Positions 17,217 to 26,989 are shown, counted from the stretch's first letter. The stretch: DNA of 56,179 nt from Vibrio sp. UCD-FRSSP16_30 (GCF_001676025.1 NZ_LZFW01000016.1:1-56179); one strand, 5' to 3'. The notes: a model not told the origin generated them from the sequence alone. Numbers and translations are program-made.

Positions 17217-18785
17217 CTATTTTTGCATCTGATTGATTTGCTGTTGCATCGTATCAATTTGGTCAAGTTTCGCTTTTACACCCAAAGACGTTTGGCTAAT
17301 TGCCGCAGGGTTTATAATTTGACCTTGCTGGCGTGGGAACTTGTCTAAAGTGACAAAGAACTTACCTAACTCATCTTGAACTGGGACAAATAACCACATG
17401 TTATCGGCCATCCAGCGCAGGTACATGCCTGATTCATGCGGTGCTTTTTCAAATGGGTCAGCACGCAAGTGAATGATTTTAGGCCAGTTTGATTCAAAAC
17501 GAACCGCATCGGTAATGTTGCCTTCTAATGTTGCAAAGTGCAGTTTCCAGTCTTGCCAACGGATTGCATTCAACTCGCCATTGGCAGTGAAATACAGCAG
17601 TGACTCACGAGGGCCTTGCTCTTCTTTACCTTCAAAGTAAGGCATAAAGTTGTGACCATCGATGTGTACGCGCCATTCTTTACCATTGGCGTTATAGCCT
17701 TTAGCTAGCTTCTCTTTGACATCTGGAACTCCGGCCGCTGCCATGATGGTCGGTAGCCAATCTTGGTGCGCCATCATTTCGTTAACTTTAGTGCCAGGTT
17801 TAATGACGTTAGGCCAGCGAACCAACTGAGGAACACGCATACCGCCTTCCCAAGTGGTGCCTTTCTCGCCGTGGAAAGGTGTTGCGCCGCCATCAGGCCA
17901 AGAAACGGTTTCTGCGCCGTTATCGGTTGAGTAAATTACGATAGTGTTGTCAGCAATGCCAAGATCATCGAGTTTATCCAACAAAACACCAATGTGGTCA
18001 TCATGCTCTAACATGCCGTCAGCATAGATACTGATGCCTGATTTACCTTGGTATTTTTCTTGTAAGCGGGTCCAAACGTGCATACGAGTGGAGTTATGCC
18101 ATATAAAGAAAGGTTTATCTGCTTTAACCGCTTTTTCCATGAACGCGAGTGATGAATCTAGGAACTCTTCATCGGCCGTTTCCATGCGCTTACGAGTCAT
18201 TGGCCCCGTGTCTTCAATGCGCCCATCCGCGTACGATTTTATGACGCCGCGCGGACCGTAGTTCTTACGAAACTCAGGATCTTTCGGGTAATAATATGTT
18301 TCAGGCTCTTCTTCAGCATTTAGGTGATAAAGATTGCCAAAGAACTCATCAAAACCGTGTTTAGTCGGTAAGTGCTGATCTTGATCGCCCAAGTGGTTTT
18401 TACCAAATTGCGCAGTCATGTAGCCTTGATCTTTAAGAAGGTCGGCAATGGTTGGAGCCCAATCAGGAATGCCGTGAGTCGATCCTGGCATACCAATAGT
18501 AAGAAGGCCTGTTCGGAAAGGTTCTTGACCTGTTATGAAAGAGGCGCGTCCTGCGGTACAAGATTGTTGTCCGTAGTGATCGGTAAAGAGTGCACCTTCG
18601 TTAGCGATACGGTCAATGTTTGGGGTTTGGTAGCCCATCATGCCTTGGTTGTATGCGCCTATATTCCATAGACCAACATCATCGCCAAAGATTGCGAGGA
18701 TATTGGGCTTGTCAGCGGCCACAGCAGATGCTGAAGCGGCTATCATTCCTGCAGATATCGCCAGTTTACTTAATTGATTAGTCAT
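17217..18785 (-). CDS. Secreted type I sulfatase (formylglycine-dependent)
   Basis: A periplasmic or secreted arylsulfatase-family hydrolase cleaving sulfate esters, 522 aa. I start at 18785: MTNQLSKLAISAGM opens a clear signal peptide ending near AVAADKP, with GGAG upstream; the longer frame adds 32 unlikely residues. The active-site motif is CTAGR (Cys76), of the C-x-A-x-R form converted to formylglycine. Metal residues are Asp35/Asp36 in FGDDVG and DN in YSTDNGAE, with Lys in HGEKGTTWEGG. No cytosolic FGE is nearby, but radical-SAM maturases lie at 33454 and 48917. It faces the MoxR operon. The substrate is unknown. Confidence 0.92.
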   Translation of the reverse strand: MTNQLSKLAISAGMIAASASAVAADKPNILAIFGDDVGLWNIGAYNQGMMGYQTPNIDRIANEGALFTDHYGQQSCTAGRASFITGQEPFRTGLLTIGMPGSTHGIPDWAPTIADLLKDQGYMTAQFGKNHLGDQDQHLPTKHGFDEFFGNLYHLNAEEEPETYYYPKDPEFRKNYGPRGVIKSYADGRIEDTGPMTRKRMETADEEFLDSSLAFMEKAVKADKPFFIWHNSTRMHVWTRLQEKYQGKSGISIYADGMLEHDDHIGVLLDKLDDLGIADNTIVIYSTDNGAETVSWPDGGATPFHGEKGTTWEGGMRVPQLVRWPNVIKPGTKVNEMMAHQDWLPTIMAAAGVPDVKEKLAKGYNANGKEWRVHIDGHNFMPYFEGKEEQGPRESLLYFTANGELNAIRWQDWKLHFATLEGNITDAVRFESNWPKIIHLRADPFEKAPHESGMYLRWMADNMWLFVPVQDELGKFFVTLDKFPRQQGQIINPAAISQTSLGVKAKLDQIDTMQQQINQMQK

Positions 18786-19173
18786 AGAGACTCCATCACA
18801 TTGTAGGGAAAAGGATTCCGACAGTTCAGTGACGTAGGCGGCGGCTCTATAGAGACTATTTTCAGAATAAATAATGCTCAATAGATATCATGCCCAGTCG
18901 CAAGTGATAGCAAAACACTTATCCAAACTGTTGTTGGGCATACTGTAAATTCTTAATCTAGTGATTGTCGCTTTATAGAGACTATAACCATTAGTAATGT
19001 AGGGTGATTCATGCAGTAAAATTCCCCTGCTTGTAGTCAATATATAGGCAAAATAGAGTCAGTATTAGATCCTCATTTTGCCTATTCAATATCGCAATAA
19101 CGATGATCGTATATAACCTTTTGTTATGTGAGAGTGACGTAAAATAGACCTATTCAATCGTTGAGGAGGGTTT
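18786..19173. promoter_or_regulatory. Divergent control region, sulfatase / MoxR operon
   Basis: In these 388 bases TATAGAGACTAT occurs twice, at 18848-18859 and 18974-18985, both in the same orientation, with a partial copy (TAGAGACTC) next to the sulfatase start at 18784-18792. The repeats are candidate binding sites, perhaps for the LysR regulator at 26081, but that link is inference. A GGAGGG ribosome site precedes the MoxR ATG. Confidence 0.5.
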
Positions 19174-20193
19174 ATGAGTCAGTCACAAGAAGCAGTAACA
19201 GCGTTAATTTCCCAAGTCGAGAAAGCCGTTGTTGGACAGCGACATGTTGTTGAGTCTTTGGTGCTCGGTTTACTCACTAATGGGCATGTTTTATTAGAGG
19301 GACTTCCTGGGACTGCCAAGACCCGCTCAGTAAAAGCGCTTGCTGATGCGCTGAATACTTCTTTTGGCCGAATTCAATTCACTCCCGATTTATTACCATC
19401 TGATGTCACAGGTACACAGGTCTATCAAGAGGCAAGCGATCACAGTGGAATTGCCAAACCTCAGCTTCGTTTTCAAGCCGGCCCTATTTTTAATAGCATC
19501 GTATTAGCCGATGAAATTAATCGCGCTCCAGCCAAGGTTCAAGCCGCACTGCTAGAAGCAATGGCCGAAGGGACGATTACCGTCAGTGATGAGACCCACC
19601 AACTGCCCGAATTATTTATGGTGCTGGCCACGCAAAACCCCATAGAGCAAGAAGGCACTTACCCTTTGCCAGAGGCGCAAATGGATCGCTTTATTGTTAA
19701 AGTCAGCGTTGATTATCCAGATGATGAGGCAGAACTGGACATCATGCGCTTGGTGCGCTCTGAAGAAAGCCTATCGACTAAGCCTCAAGCGGATAAGGCA
19801 TCTGATATAGCGTCTGAAACTGACGCAACGATTGATCCCAAGTGGATTCTTCAAGCCCGTGAAGAAATTGCCGTAGTCGAAGTGTCGCCAATGGCGGAGC
19901 ATTATATGGTGGCGCTGGTCATGGCAACGCGCTGTCCTGAGCGTTACCCGCACTCACACTTATCTCGCTGGATTCAAGTTGGCGCAAGCCCTCGTGCCAC
20001 TATTGCTTTGGATAAATGTTCACGTGCTTATGCGTGGCTCAAAGGTCGAAATTATGTCGAACCGGATGACATTCGCGCCGTTGCTCATGGCGTATTGGGT
20101 CATCGACATACTCAAAGTTATGACGCTTTGGCAGAAGGGATTTCTAGCCGTCAAATTATGGATGAATTGCTTGATCATGTCGTCATTGGCTAA
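19174..20193 (+). CDS. MoxR-family AAA+ ATPase
   Basis: A cytosolic AAA+ chaperone-like ATPase of 339 aa. Walker A GLPGTAKT is at 43-50, Walker B with sensor context is IVLADEINRAPAKVQAALLEAM at about 108, and LATQNPIEQEGTYPLPEAQMDRF is the MoxR hallmark. MoxR proteins act with VWA partners to mature or insert proteins and cofactors. It opens a six-gene rightward operon (DUF58, DUF4381, two VWA, BatD), a standard set. The divergent sulfatase suggests the operon supports sulfatase or envelope function; no direct evidence is in the sequence. Confidence 0.93.
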   Translation: MSQSQEAVTALISQVEKAVVGQRHVVESLVLGLLTNGHVLLEGLPGTAKTRSVKALADALNTSFGRIQFTPDLLPSDVTGTQVYQEASDHSGIAKPQLRFQAGPIFNSIVLADEINRAPAKVQAALLEAMAEGTITVSDETHQLPELFMVLATQNPIEQEGTYPLPEAQMDRFIVKVSVDYPDDEAELDIMRLVRSEESLSTKPQADKASDIASETDATIDPKWILQAREEIAVVEVSPMAEHYMVALVMATRCPERYPHSHLSRWIQVGASPRATIALDKCSRAYAWLKGRNYVEPDDIRAVAHGVLGHRHTQSYDALAEGISSRQIMDELLDHVVIG

Positions 20194-20211
20194 AGACGTG
20201 GAGACAGTGAT

Positions 20212-21150
20212 ATGAGCTCTAACCTATTAACGGATTCACGTATTTATTGCAGTTACAGTGGCTTGGTCAAACTGCAAGGGCAGGTTAATGCCTTTTCATT
20301 TTTGCCTCAGCTTAAAGCGGGCACCCTTTTATCTGGTCGTCACCAATCGCTGTTTCGTGGTCGAGGTTTAAATTTTGAAGAATTGCGTCACTACCAACGT
20401 GGCGATGACATTCGGAACCTTGATTGGAAGGTCACCATGCGTACTGGTAAGCCTCATGTACGTGCCTATACCGAAGAAAAAGACCGCAATGTCATTATCT
20501 GTGTTGATCAGAGATCAAGCTTGTTTTTTTCCTCTGTCGAGATCATGAAATCGGTGGTTGCGGCAGAACTGGCTGCGTTAAGTGCATGGCGAGTGCTTAA
20601 AGACAGTGATCGTGTTGGGTTTGTGATTGCCAAACCGACCAGTATTGATTGGCATAAACCTCAGCGAAGCCGGGCGCACCTTCTTCATCGATTACAAGGT
20701 TTAGCGCAGGCGAACCAATCCTTAAATGTCGCTTCTCAAGATTCGAATAATGTGTCTTTTCAACAATTTATGAAGGTATTGACACAAGTGGCGAGTAAGG
20801 GCTCAACCATTATTGTATTGAGTGACTGGCAAGGCGCGAACGAGTCAGATCTTAACCGACTCAAACAGCTGCAAATCCATAATGATGTTTTGACGGTATT
20901 CATTTCTGATGCTCTAGAGCAACAATTACCGAGTCAAGCAAAATGGGTGGTAGGGGATGGCAGTCATCAGCTGGATATCAGTGAACAACGAAAGATAAAA
21001 ATCGCCAATCACAGCTTGCAGCAATCTCAGACAATGAAACAAAAACAATTGCTGAAACTGATGGCGACCAAGGGTTTACCACTGCTACAACTTGATACCT
21101 CAGGTGATCATTTAGCGCAGTTTCAGCGCGCAATGGGGGTGGCTCAATGA
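20212..21150 (+). CDS. DUF58 protein (VWA-like, MoxR operon)
   Basis: A 312-aa DUF58 protein, the usual second gene of MoxR operons. The family block FEELRHYQRGDDIRNLDW followed by KVTMRTGKPHVRAYTEEKDR is at about residues 50-90. After it comes a VWA-like fold, starting at VIICVDQRSS where the MIDAS serine pattern is degenerate. No membrane span is evident. It is 18 bp after moxR, and its stop overlaps the next start (ATGA). Molecular function is not established for the family. Confidence 0.9.
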   Translation: MSSNLLTDSRIYCSYSGLVKLQGQVNAFSFLPQLKAGTLLSGRHQSLFRGRGLNFEELRHYQRGDDIRNLDWKVTMRTGKPHVRAYTEEKDRNVIICVDQRSSLFFSSVEIMKSVVAAELAALSAWRVLKDSDRVGFVIAKPTSIDWHKPQRSRAHLLHRLQGLAQANQSLNVASQDSNNVSFQQFMKVLTQVASKGSTIIVLSDWQGANESDLNRLKQLQIHNDVLTVFISDALEQQLPSQAKWVVGDGSHQLDISEQRKIKIANHSLQQSQTMKQKQLLKLMATKGLPLLQLDTSGDHLAQFQRAMGVAQ

Positions 21151-21704
21151 CAATTCATTCGCCTCCCCAAAGTTATATGCTGCGAAACATTGTCGATGTC
21201 GCAACGCCGTCATCGGTGAGTTGGTATCCGCAGACTTTAGGTTGGAAAATACTGGCATTCGTTTTCATCGTTTTTGTGATGTTTTGGACAGTCAAACGGG
21301 TCAAAATTTATTGGCACAATCGTTATCGAAGAGAGGCGCTAGTAAGCCTTAGATTGATAGACAAATCCCTTGCCAATAACGCGGATAATAGCGCGGCGTG
21401 TATGCAGATCTCGTATGACATGCACCGGGTAATGAAGTCAGTGCTGTGCATTGTAAATAGTGATGCGCGCTCGTTTCATGGTGATCAGTTTCTTGTGTCG
21501 TTAGATGCACAAATGCATTTAACGAATATGAAATTTGCCGATAAATGGGCTCACTGGCCTCAATCACTTCTTGTTCAGCCGGCGTTAAGCTCTGTTGATC
21601 TGCATGAGGTCGATCTGCATGAGTTGATGCAAGATTGCCAGTTTTGGCTGAAAAATCATCATAGTGATGGGGCTAATCTCAGTGCGGAGGTTAATGGTGT
21701 TTGA
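21147..21704 (+). CDS. DUF4381 membrane protein (MoxR operon)
   Basis: A small membrane protein of 185 aa with a single hydrophobic helix at about residues 33-50 (ILAFVFIVFVMFW), a basic stretch after it, then a helical cytoplasmic domain. This architecture, and its place between DUF58 and the VWA genes, fits DUF4381. It contains a short in-frame repeat, VDLHEVDLHE, at about residue 152, encoded by a small tandem duplication. Function is unknown beyond the operon. Confidence 0.8.
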   Translation: MTIHSPPQSYMLRNIVDVATPSSVSWYPQTLGWKILAFVFIVFVMFWTVKRVKIYWHNRYRREALVSLRLIDKSLANNADNSAACMQISYDMHRVMKSVLCIVNSDARSFHGDQFLVSLDAQMHLTNMKFADKWAHWPQSLLVQPALSSVDLHEVDLHELMQDCQFWLKNHHSDGANLSAEVNGV

Positions 21705-22872
21705 TTTTAATCAGCTGCTTAATTCGACGGTAGAATTTGCTCATCCATCATGGCTATTGGCTTTACCGTTACCACTCTTGGTGTTGTGGTTCATTCCAGC
21801 ATATCGCACGTCTCAATCGGCAATTAAAGTGCCATTTTTTAATTTATTAATCAAAGCATTAGGCGAAACGCCTACACAAGGGGCGAGTCAACTTCGCCCT
21901 TCACTTTGGCAAAGATGCACCTTAGTCCTGTGTTGGTGTTTGGTGATTATTGCGTTATGCAAACCTACGATACTTGGCGAGCCACAAACCCGAGAGCAAC
22001 TTGGGCGAGATGTGATGGTGGTGGTCGATCTTTCCGGTTCAATGCAAGAGCGCGATTTTACTTCACAAAATGGCGATACAGTCTCAAGGCTTGATGCGGT
22101 GAAAGAAGTGTTAACGACCTTTGCATTGTCGCGCAAGGGTGACCGATTAGGTCTGATTTTGTTTGGTGATGCCGCCTTTGTACAAACCCCTTTTACTGCT
22201 GATCAGAGGGTATGGTTAGCGCTTTTACAGCAAACAGAAGTGGGCATGGCAGGCGCTAGCACTCATTTAGGCGATGCGATGGGCCTTGCGATAAAAGTGT
22301 TTGATAGCAGTTATCAAGAGCAGAATCCGCAGCAAGCGCAAAATTTACAACAAGCGAAATACTCAGCACAAGCACAAGCACAAGCTCAAACAAAAACAAA
22401 GCGGGAACGATTAGTGATTGTCTTAACCGATGGTAATGATACCGGCAGTTTTGTTGAGCCTATTGATGCGGCTAAGGTTGCCAATGCTAAGCAGGTTAAA
22501 ATTCATGTTATTGCGATTGGCGATCCTACCACTATCGGTGAGCAAGCGCTGGACATGCGCACGATTGAGCGCATTGCCAGTGAATCTGGAGGTGAAGCAT
22601 TTCACGCAATAGACAGGCAAGCCCTTGATCTTGCATACCAAAAAATTGATGAGATAGAACCAGAGCTGTACGAAAGCACGACGTATCGACCTAAAACCAG
22701 CGTACATGCTTATCCAATCATGTTGCTGGTCTTTTGGTATCTGTTGGCGTTTTTGATTAGCACTGCGCATAGGTTAATAACGGAGCACAGATTAATAACA
22801 GGTCCTAGATTAATAACGGCGCGCAGGGTAGCAGTAGATAACAAGCAAAAGCAGGAGAAGCCTCATGCTTGA
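21694..22872 (+). CDS. VWA-domain membrane protein (BatA-like)
   Basis: A membrane-anchored von Willebrand A protein of about 392 aa. The start is ATG 21694 or, better spaced from GCGGAGG, GTG 21697; the frame from 21664 overlaps DUF4381 too far. Two N-terminal helices are followed by a VWA domain with an intact MIDAS: DLSGS, Thr in GASTHLGDA, and LTDGND. A Gln/Ala-rich insert (about residues 210-235) interrupts the domain, and one helix precedes the tail. The C-terminal tail repeats RLIT three times (22772-22830) and looks like a recent tandem expansion. Confidence 0.88.
   Translation: MVFDFNQLLNSTVEFAHPSWLLALPLPLLVLWFIPAYRTSQSAIKVPFFNLLIKALGETPTQGASQLRPSLWQRCTLVLCWCLVIIALCKPTILGEPQTREQLGRDVMVVVDLSGSMQERDFTSQNGDTVSRLDAVKEVLTTFALSRKGDRLGLILFGDAAFVQTPFTADQRVWLALLQQTEVGMAGASTHLGDAMGLAIKVFDSSYQEQNPQQAQNLQQAKYSAQAQAQAQTKTKRERLVIVLTDGNDTGSFVEPIDAAKVANAKQVKIHVIAIGDPTTIGEQALDMRTIERIASESGGEAFHAIDRQALDLAYQKIDEIEPELYESTTYRPKTSVHAYPIMLLVFWYLLAFLISTAHRLITEHRLITGPRLITARRVAVDNKQKQEKPHA
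22772..22830 (+). repeat. Three-copy tandem repeat in the BatA-like C-terminus
   Basis: About 18 bp per unit, core AGATTAATAAC, three consecutive copies in frame, giving HRLITEHRLITGPRLITARR. The units differ at two to five positions, so it is not brand new. Confidence 0.75.
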
Positions 22873-24571
22873 TTCTATCTCTCTCGATTTGGATTTATTT
22901 GATTGGTTAGCGTGGCAACAGATGAGCAGCCAATTTCATTTTATTAGGCCACTATGGTTACTGGCATTAGTGCCACTCATAGCCGTAGTTTGTGCGCGCT
23001 GGAAACTCGATTCGGCTGATCGCCAACAGGGGCACTTACCCAAGCATTTAACCGAAGCATTAACCATTGATGATTTAGGTTGGCGCAAACAGCTTCCGCT
23101 GAAATTTCTATTTGTGGTGATGTTACTTGCCATCTTGATATGCGCAGGACCGACATGGCAACGTAGCCCATCTCCCTTTGGAGAAGATAAAGCTTCGCTG
23201 CTGATTGCGCTAGATAACAGCAGTTCCATGCTAAATGAGGACTTGCCGCCAAATAGACTGGAACGCTCAAAGCAAAAAATACAAGATTTATTAAAACTGC
23301 GTAGTGGCGGACAAACGGGGCTGGTGGTGTTTGCTGGCTCTGCGCATTTGGCCATGCCGTTGACCAAAGACAGCTCGGTATTTCTACCTTTTTTAAACGC
23401 CATTGATCCCAGCATTATGCCCATTGCCGGTAAAAATGCCGCTAGCATCATCGATCTAGTGCAGACACAGCTTATTGATGAATCGGCAAGTACGGTATTG
23501 CTTATCAGTGACGGCGTAACCCCAGATAGCCTAGATGCGTTAAGTGATTACTTTGCTCAAAGCCATCATCAGTTATTGATATTAGCAGTAGGTAATCAAC
23601 GGCTACAAAGCAATAATCCGATGGATCTCAATTCCTTAAAACGTTTGGCTCGGCAAAGCGGTGGCAGTATTGAAGTTGTGAGCATTGATGATGCCGATGT
23701 TGAAGGATTAAACAAAGCCATCGAAAGACACATGAGGCTTAATAGTGAATCGGCAATGCCTTGGCAAGATATGGGTTACTACTTATTGCTGCCTATCGCC
23801 TTACTGTTGTTATTGTGGTTTAGAAAAGGCTGGCTAGTACAGTGGGTATTGATTGGGTTTATCGCCACGCCATTGCTGTCACTGCCCGTTTATGCGACGA
23901 CGCAAACTCATTTTGCTGACACTACGGTGCAGGCAGAGAAAATCACAACCTGGGATACGCTTGCACAATCTTGGATGAACCTTTGGTTAACCCCAGACCA
24001 ACAAGGGCAGTGGTACTTTAACCAACAAGACTACCTGCAAGCGGCCATTCATTTTCAAAATCCTTTAAGTAAAGGCATCGCCTATTACTACGCAGGGGAA
24101 TACCCACTGGCTCATGCTCAGTTTATTAATGTTGAGTCGGCATTATCGTTATTTTACGCCGCTAACGCGCTAGCAAGGCAGCGTGAGTATTTAAAAGCAA
24201 GAGATGTGTTTCAGTACTTGTTAGAGCAAAAAACATGGCCGTTATCCATAGAACTTAAAAGTGATATTCAACATAATTTGCAGGTTATGCAGGGTATTAT
24301 CGATGAAGTTAATAGGTTAAGTGAAAGTCAGGCAGGCACGACAGATGGCGCGGAAGATTCCATCGAACTTGGGGATAATCCGCAGACAGGAGATGGAGCA
24401 GAAGATACTGCGGTTGAGCAAATGATGCTCAAAGAAACGCTCAATGCGAACGAAATTTTAGGCAGTGATGAACTGGCGGATAAATGGCTGCGCCGCGTCG
24501 AGTCTGATCCAAAATACTTTCTGCGCGCCAAGTTTTACAGCCAACTCAACCAGCATAAAACGAAGGAGTAG
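22865..24571 (+). CDS. VWA plus TPR membrane protein (BatB/BatC-like fusion)
   Basis: A 568-aa inner-membrane protein that joins the roles of BatB and BatC. It has an N-terminal helix pair, then a VWA domain with DNSSS (about residue 117) and LISDG, but the MIDAS threonine position reads AGKNAAS, so metal binding may be weakened. Two further helices lie at about 300-345. A periplasmic TPR region from about 385 (WYFNQQDYLQAAIHFQNP) ends in an acidic stretch and a basic tail. It starts eight bases inside the previous gene. Confidence 0.88.
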   Translation: MLDSISLDLDLFDWLAWQQMSSQFHFIRPLWLLALVPLIAVVCARWKLDSADRQQGHLPKHLTEALTIDDLGWRKQLPLKFLFVVMLLAILICAGPTWQRSPSPFGEDKASLLIALDNSSSMLNEDLPPNRLERSKQKIQDLLKLRSGGQTGLVVFAGSAHLAMPLTKDSSVFLPFLNAIDPSIMPIAGKNAASIIDLVQTQLIDESASTVLLISDGVTPDSLDALSDYFAQSHHQLLILAVGNQRLQSNNPMDLNSLKRLARQSGGSIEVVSIDDADVEGLNKAIERHMRLNSESAMPWQDMGYYLLLPIALLLLLWFRKGWLVQWVLIGFIATPLLSLPVYATTQTHFADTTVQAEKITTWDTLAQSWMNLWLTPDQQGQWYFNQQDYLQAAIHFQNPLSKGIAYYYAGEYPLAHAQFINVESALSLFYAANALARQREYLKARDVFQYLLEQKTWPLSIELKSDIQHNLQVMQGIIDEVNRLSESQAGTTDGAEDSIELGDNPQTGDGAEDTAVEQMMLKETLNANEILGSDELADKWLRRVESDPKYFLRAKFYSQLNQHKTKE

Positions 24572-24574
24572 CCG

Positions 24575-26074
24575 ATGATGAATCGATTGTGGTATTGCGC
24601 CGCGCTTGCTTTGGCGGTGGTTGCTTTAAGTTTTTCCTCACTCAGTTACGCCAGTGACATGCTTGCGTTGCAACGAAGTGGTGACATTAAGATAAAAACG
24701 TGGCTTGAAAAGCAAAATGAAGGCGAGCAAAACGTCAATACCCGTTTAGAAACTTCAGTCAATCAGCCAGTGACTTTGTATATCGAACTGTCCACACCAA
24801 GATGGTTTACCGCGGGTACTAGAATAACGCTTCCTGAAATACCGAATGTGATTGTTAAGCAGCGCTCTCAATTAGCGGTGAATTATGCTGAACGTAGAAA
24901 TGGACAAACGTGGTCAGTACAGCTTTGGCAGATCAACTTATTTGCGCAAAATGTTGGTAGCTTTGTTGTCCCGCCTGTAGCCGTCAATGCTCAAGTTTCA
25001 GTGGATTCTAGGCATAATGTGGCTGGAACACTGTATAGCAAGGCTTTGAAGTTTAATGCCAGTTTACCGAGCGGGCGCTTGACGCAAGATTTGCCATGGA
25101 TAAACAGCCCCAATGTTGAAATATCACAAGATTGGCAGCAGTCGAGTGATGCGCTTAAAGCAGGGGATGTGATTACGCGAACCCTTGTCGTTACGGCCTC
25201 TGATACCTTATCCGTGTTACTTCCACCCATGTTAGTTCCAACTGTGTTAAATGAGCCTAATCAGGGGCAAGTTACCGCTAACAACCGCGCTACTGCAACG
25301 CAAAGTTATCAAGTTTACTCGAAACCCGTGCAGTTATTTGATGAGCAAACCCGTACTCAATATCATGCTAAAAGAGTGGAAGAGCAAGTCTATGTATTAC
25401 AGCACGGCGGGGAAGTGCATTTTGCTGATTATTCAGTGCTTTGGTGGAACTCAAATACTGAAAAATTACAAAAGCTCACCTTTAAAGGAAACACATTTAA
25501 AGTCGCGCATACTCTAAGTTCTTGGTTGAACTACTATAAAGGATACCTTTTAGCTGTTTTAATAAGCATAAGCTCATTGTTGGCTATCAGTTGGTTTATA
25601 TGGCGCTATTATCAAACAAGGCCACGACCAAGCTGGTGGCATTTTGCTTGTGTATTAAGCCAAGGACATAACAGTGAGGTGAGAAGTGCATTGTACTTGC
25701 ATCTCAGAACAAAAAGCGGCCATTTGCAAATGGGAGCGTTATCTAGCTCTGATGAATGGCAAGCGTTAGCTAAGGTGATACAAGCGCCAACGACTTGCTT
25801 TCACTCTATCGGTGGTTTTTTTCGAGGCTGGATATTGTGGCTACAAATTAGCCTTCTGAGTCAACGCCAATACTCAAGGCTGTCCTGTGGTGGATTGCCG
25901 TGTCATGGTTCGATTCGCTATTTATGGCATCGTTATCGCGATCGCGCGTTACCACAGTTGGATGAAATTAACCTACGTTATCAATCAGTTAAGTTTCATG
26001 CAGCTAAGTTTCATGTACTTAAGCTTCAAAAACATAAGTTTCAAAAGCATAAGTCTCAAATAAAGGATAAATAA
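24575..26074 (+). CDS. BatD-like exported protein
   Basis: A 499-aa protein with a signal peptide (cleavage near SSLSYASD), a long beta-rich periplasmic region, one membrane helix at about residues 322-345 (GYLLAVLISISSLLAISWF) and a cytoplasmic tail. This is the BatD layout, and it closes the MoxR operon three bases after the VWA-TPR gene. The last 35 residues are odd: KFHAAKFHVLKLQKHKFQKHK repeats from a minisatellite-like DNA stretch (25984-26066). BatD proteins are proposed to help VWA partners act at the envelope. Role here is inferred from the operon. Confidence 0.82.
   Translation: MMNRLWYCAALALAVVALSFSSLSYASDMLALQRSGDIKIKTWLEKQNEGEQNVNTRLETSVNQPVTLYIELSTPRWFTAGTRITLPEIPNVIVKQRSQLAVNYAERRNGQTWSVQLWQINLFAQNVGSFVVPPVAVNAQVSVDSRHNVAGTLYSKALKFNASLPSGRLTQDLPWINSPNVEISQDWQQSSDALKAGDVITRTLVVTASDTLSVLLPPMLVPTVLNEPNQGQVTANNRATATQSYQVYSKPVQLFDEQTRTQYHAKRVEEQVYVLQHGGEVHFADYSVLWWNSNTEKLQKLTFKGNTFKVAHTLSSWLNYYKGYLLAVLISISSLLAISWFIWRYYQTRPRPSWWHFACVLSQGHNSEVRSALYLHLRTKSGHLQMGALSSSDEWQALAKVIQAPTTCFHSIGGFFRGWILWLQISLLSQRQYSRLSCGGLPCHGSIRYLWHRYRDRALPQLDEINLRYQSVKFHAAKFHVLKLQKHKFQKHKSQIKDK
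25984..26066 (+). repeat. Degenerate tandem repeat in the BatD-like C-terminus
   Basis: Five to six degenerate copies of a 12-15 bp unit around AAGTTTCA or CATAAGT, in frame, encode a Lys/His/Phe tail. Confidence 0.65.
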
Positions 26075-26080
26075 AACCCA

Positions 26081-26989
26081 ATGAAAAGTACTGAGCTTAA
26101 TTTGATTCCTTTCTTTGTGGCGGTTTATGAAGAAAGCAGTATGTCAAAAGCGGCCAACCGTTTAGGGGTGAGCCAACCTGCGGTAAGCAAAGCGCTGAAA
26201 CGTCTTCGTGAGATTTATGATGATCCATTGTTTCATCGAAGCCCTGCCGGGGTTAAGCCGACGACTTTTGCCACCGATATTTATCCAGCGTTATCGGCGT
26301 CATTTAAAAACTTCACTTCCACTTTGACTGCTACTCGCGATTTTGACCCTAAAGTGTCGGAGCGTATTTTCTCTATTGCTTGTATCACTTTGGTCGGTTA
26401 TCAATTGATGCCAGAGCTGCTCAAAAAAGTGAAAAGCCTTGCGCCAAACATCGATCTAGACGTACATCCTCTGTTTACCGAAGATCATGAATCTGATTTG
26501 CGTTTGCAGCGTTACGATTTAGTTCTGGATATGAGACCGACCGAAAAGACCTCTTTAAAAGTAGAAAAGTTAGGCACGGAAAGTATCAGAGCGATTGTAA
26601 GAAAAGATCACCCACGATTAAGCGGCGCGATAACAGTAGAAGCGTTTTTACAAGAAGAGCATATTGCCGTTTCTCGCTGGCAAAGTCGCAGCTCGTTTTT
26701 ATCCAACCATCATTTTCCAGAGCCCAATAAACGCAAAATAGTGTACCGCTCACCAGGCATATTAGAGGTATTACCCGTGGTATCGAGTACCGATTATATT
26801 GCTTTGTTTCCTAATTCGATGCTTAAACAGATGGAGTCTTTGTATCCCATTCAAGTATTGGAGGCGCCGTTTGTGGAGATTTCAGAAGATATTTGCATGT
26901 TATGGCATGCAAGCCGTACATCAGAGGCGGGACATAAGTGGTTAAGAACGCAAATACTGTCAGTATCAAAAAATATGTTTAATGATTAG
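26081..26989 (+). CDS. LysR-family transcriptional regulator
   Basis: A 302-aa LysR regulator. The N-terminal helix-turn-helix is classic: SMSKAANRLGVSQPAVSKAL, residues about 20-39, followed by DDPLFHRSPAGVKPT. A ligand-binding domain fills the rest. It starts six bases after the BatD stop on the same strand, so it is likely the last gene of the MoxR operon. Candidate targets are the operon itself and the divergent sulfatase; the repeated TATAGAGACTAT sites there could be tested. The inducer is unknown. Confidence 0.88.
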   Translation: MKSTELNLIPFFVAVYEESSMSKAANRLGVSQPAVSKALKRLREIYDDPLFHRSPAGVKPTTFATDIYPALSASFKNFTSTLTATRDFDPKVSERIFSIACITLVGYQLMPELLKKVKSLAPNIDLDVHPLFTEDHESDLRLQRYDLVLDMRPTEKTSLKVEKLGTESIRAIVRKDHPRLSGAITVEAFLQEEHIAVSRWQSRSSFLSNHHFPEPNKRKIVYRSPGILEVLPVVSSTDYIALFPNSMLKQMESLYPIQVLEAPFVEISEDICMLWHASRTSEAGHKWLRTQILSVSKNMFND

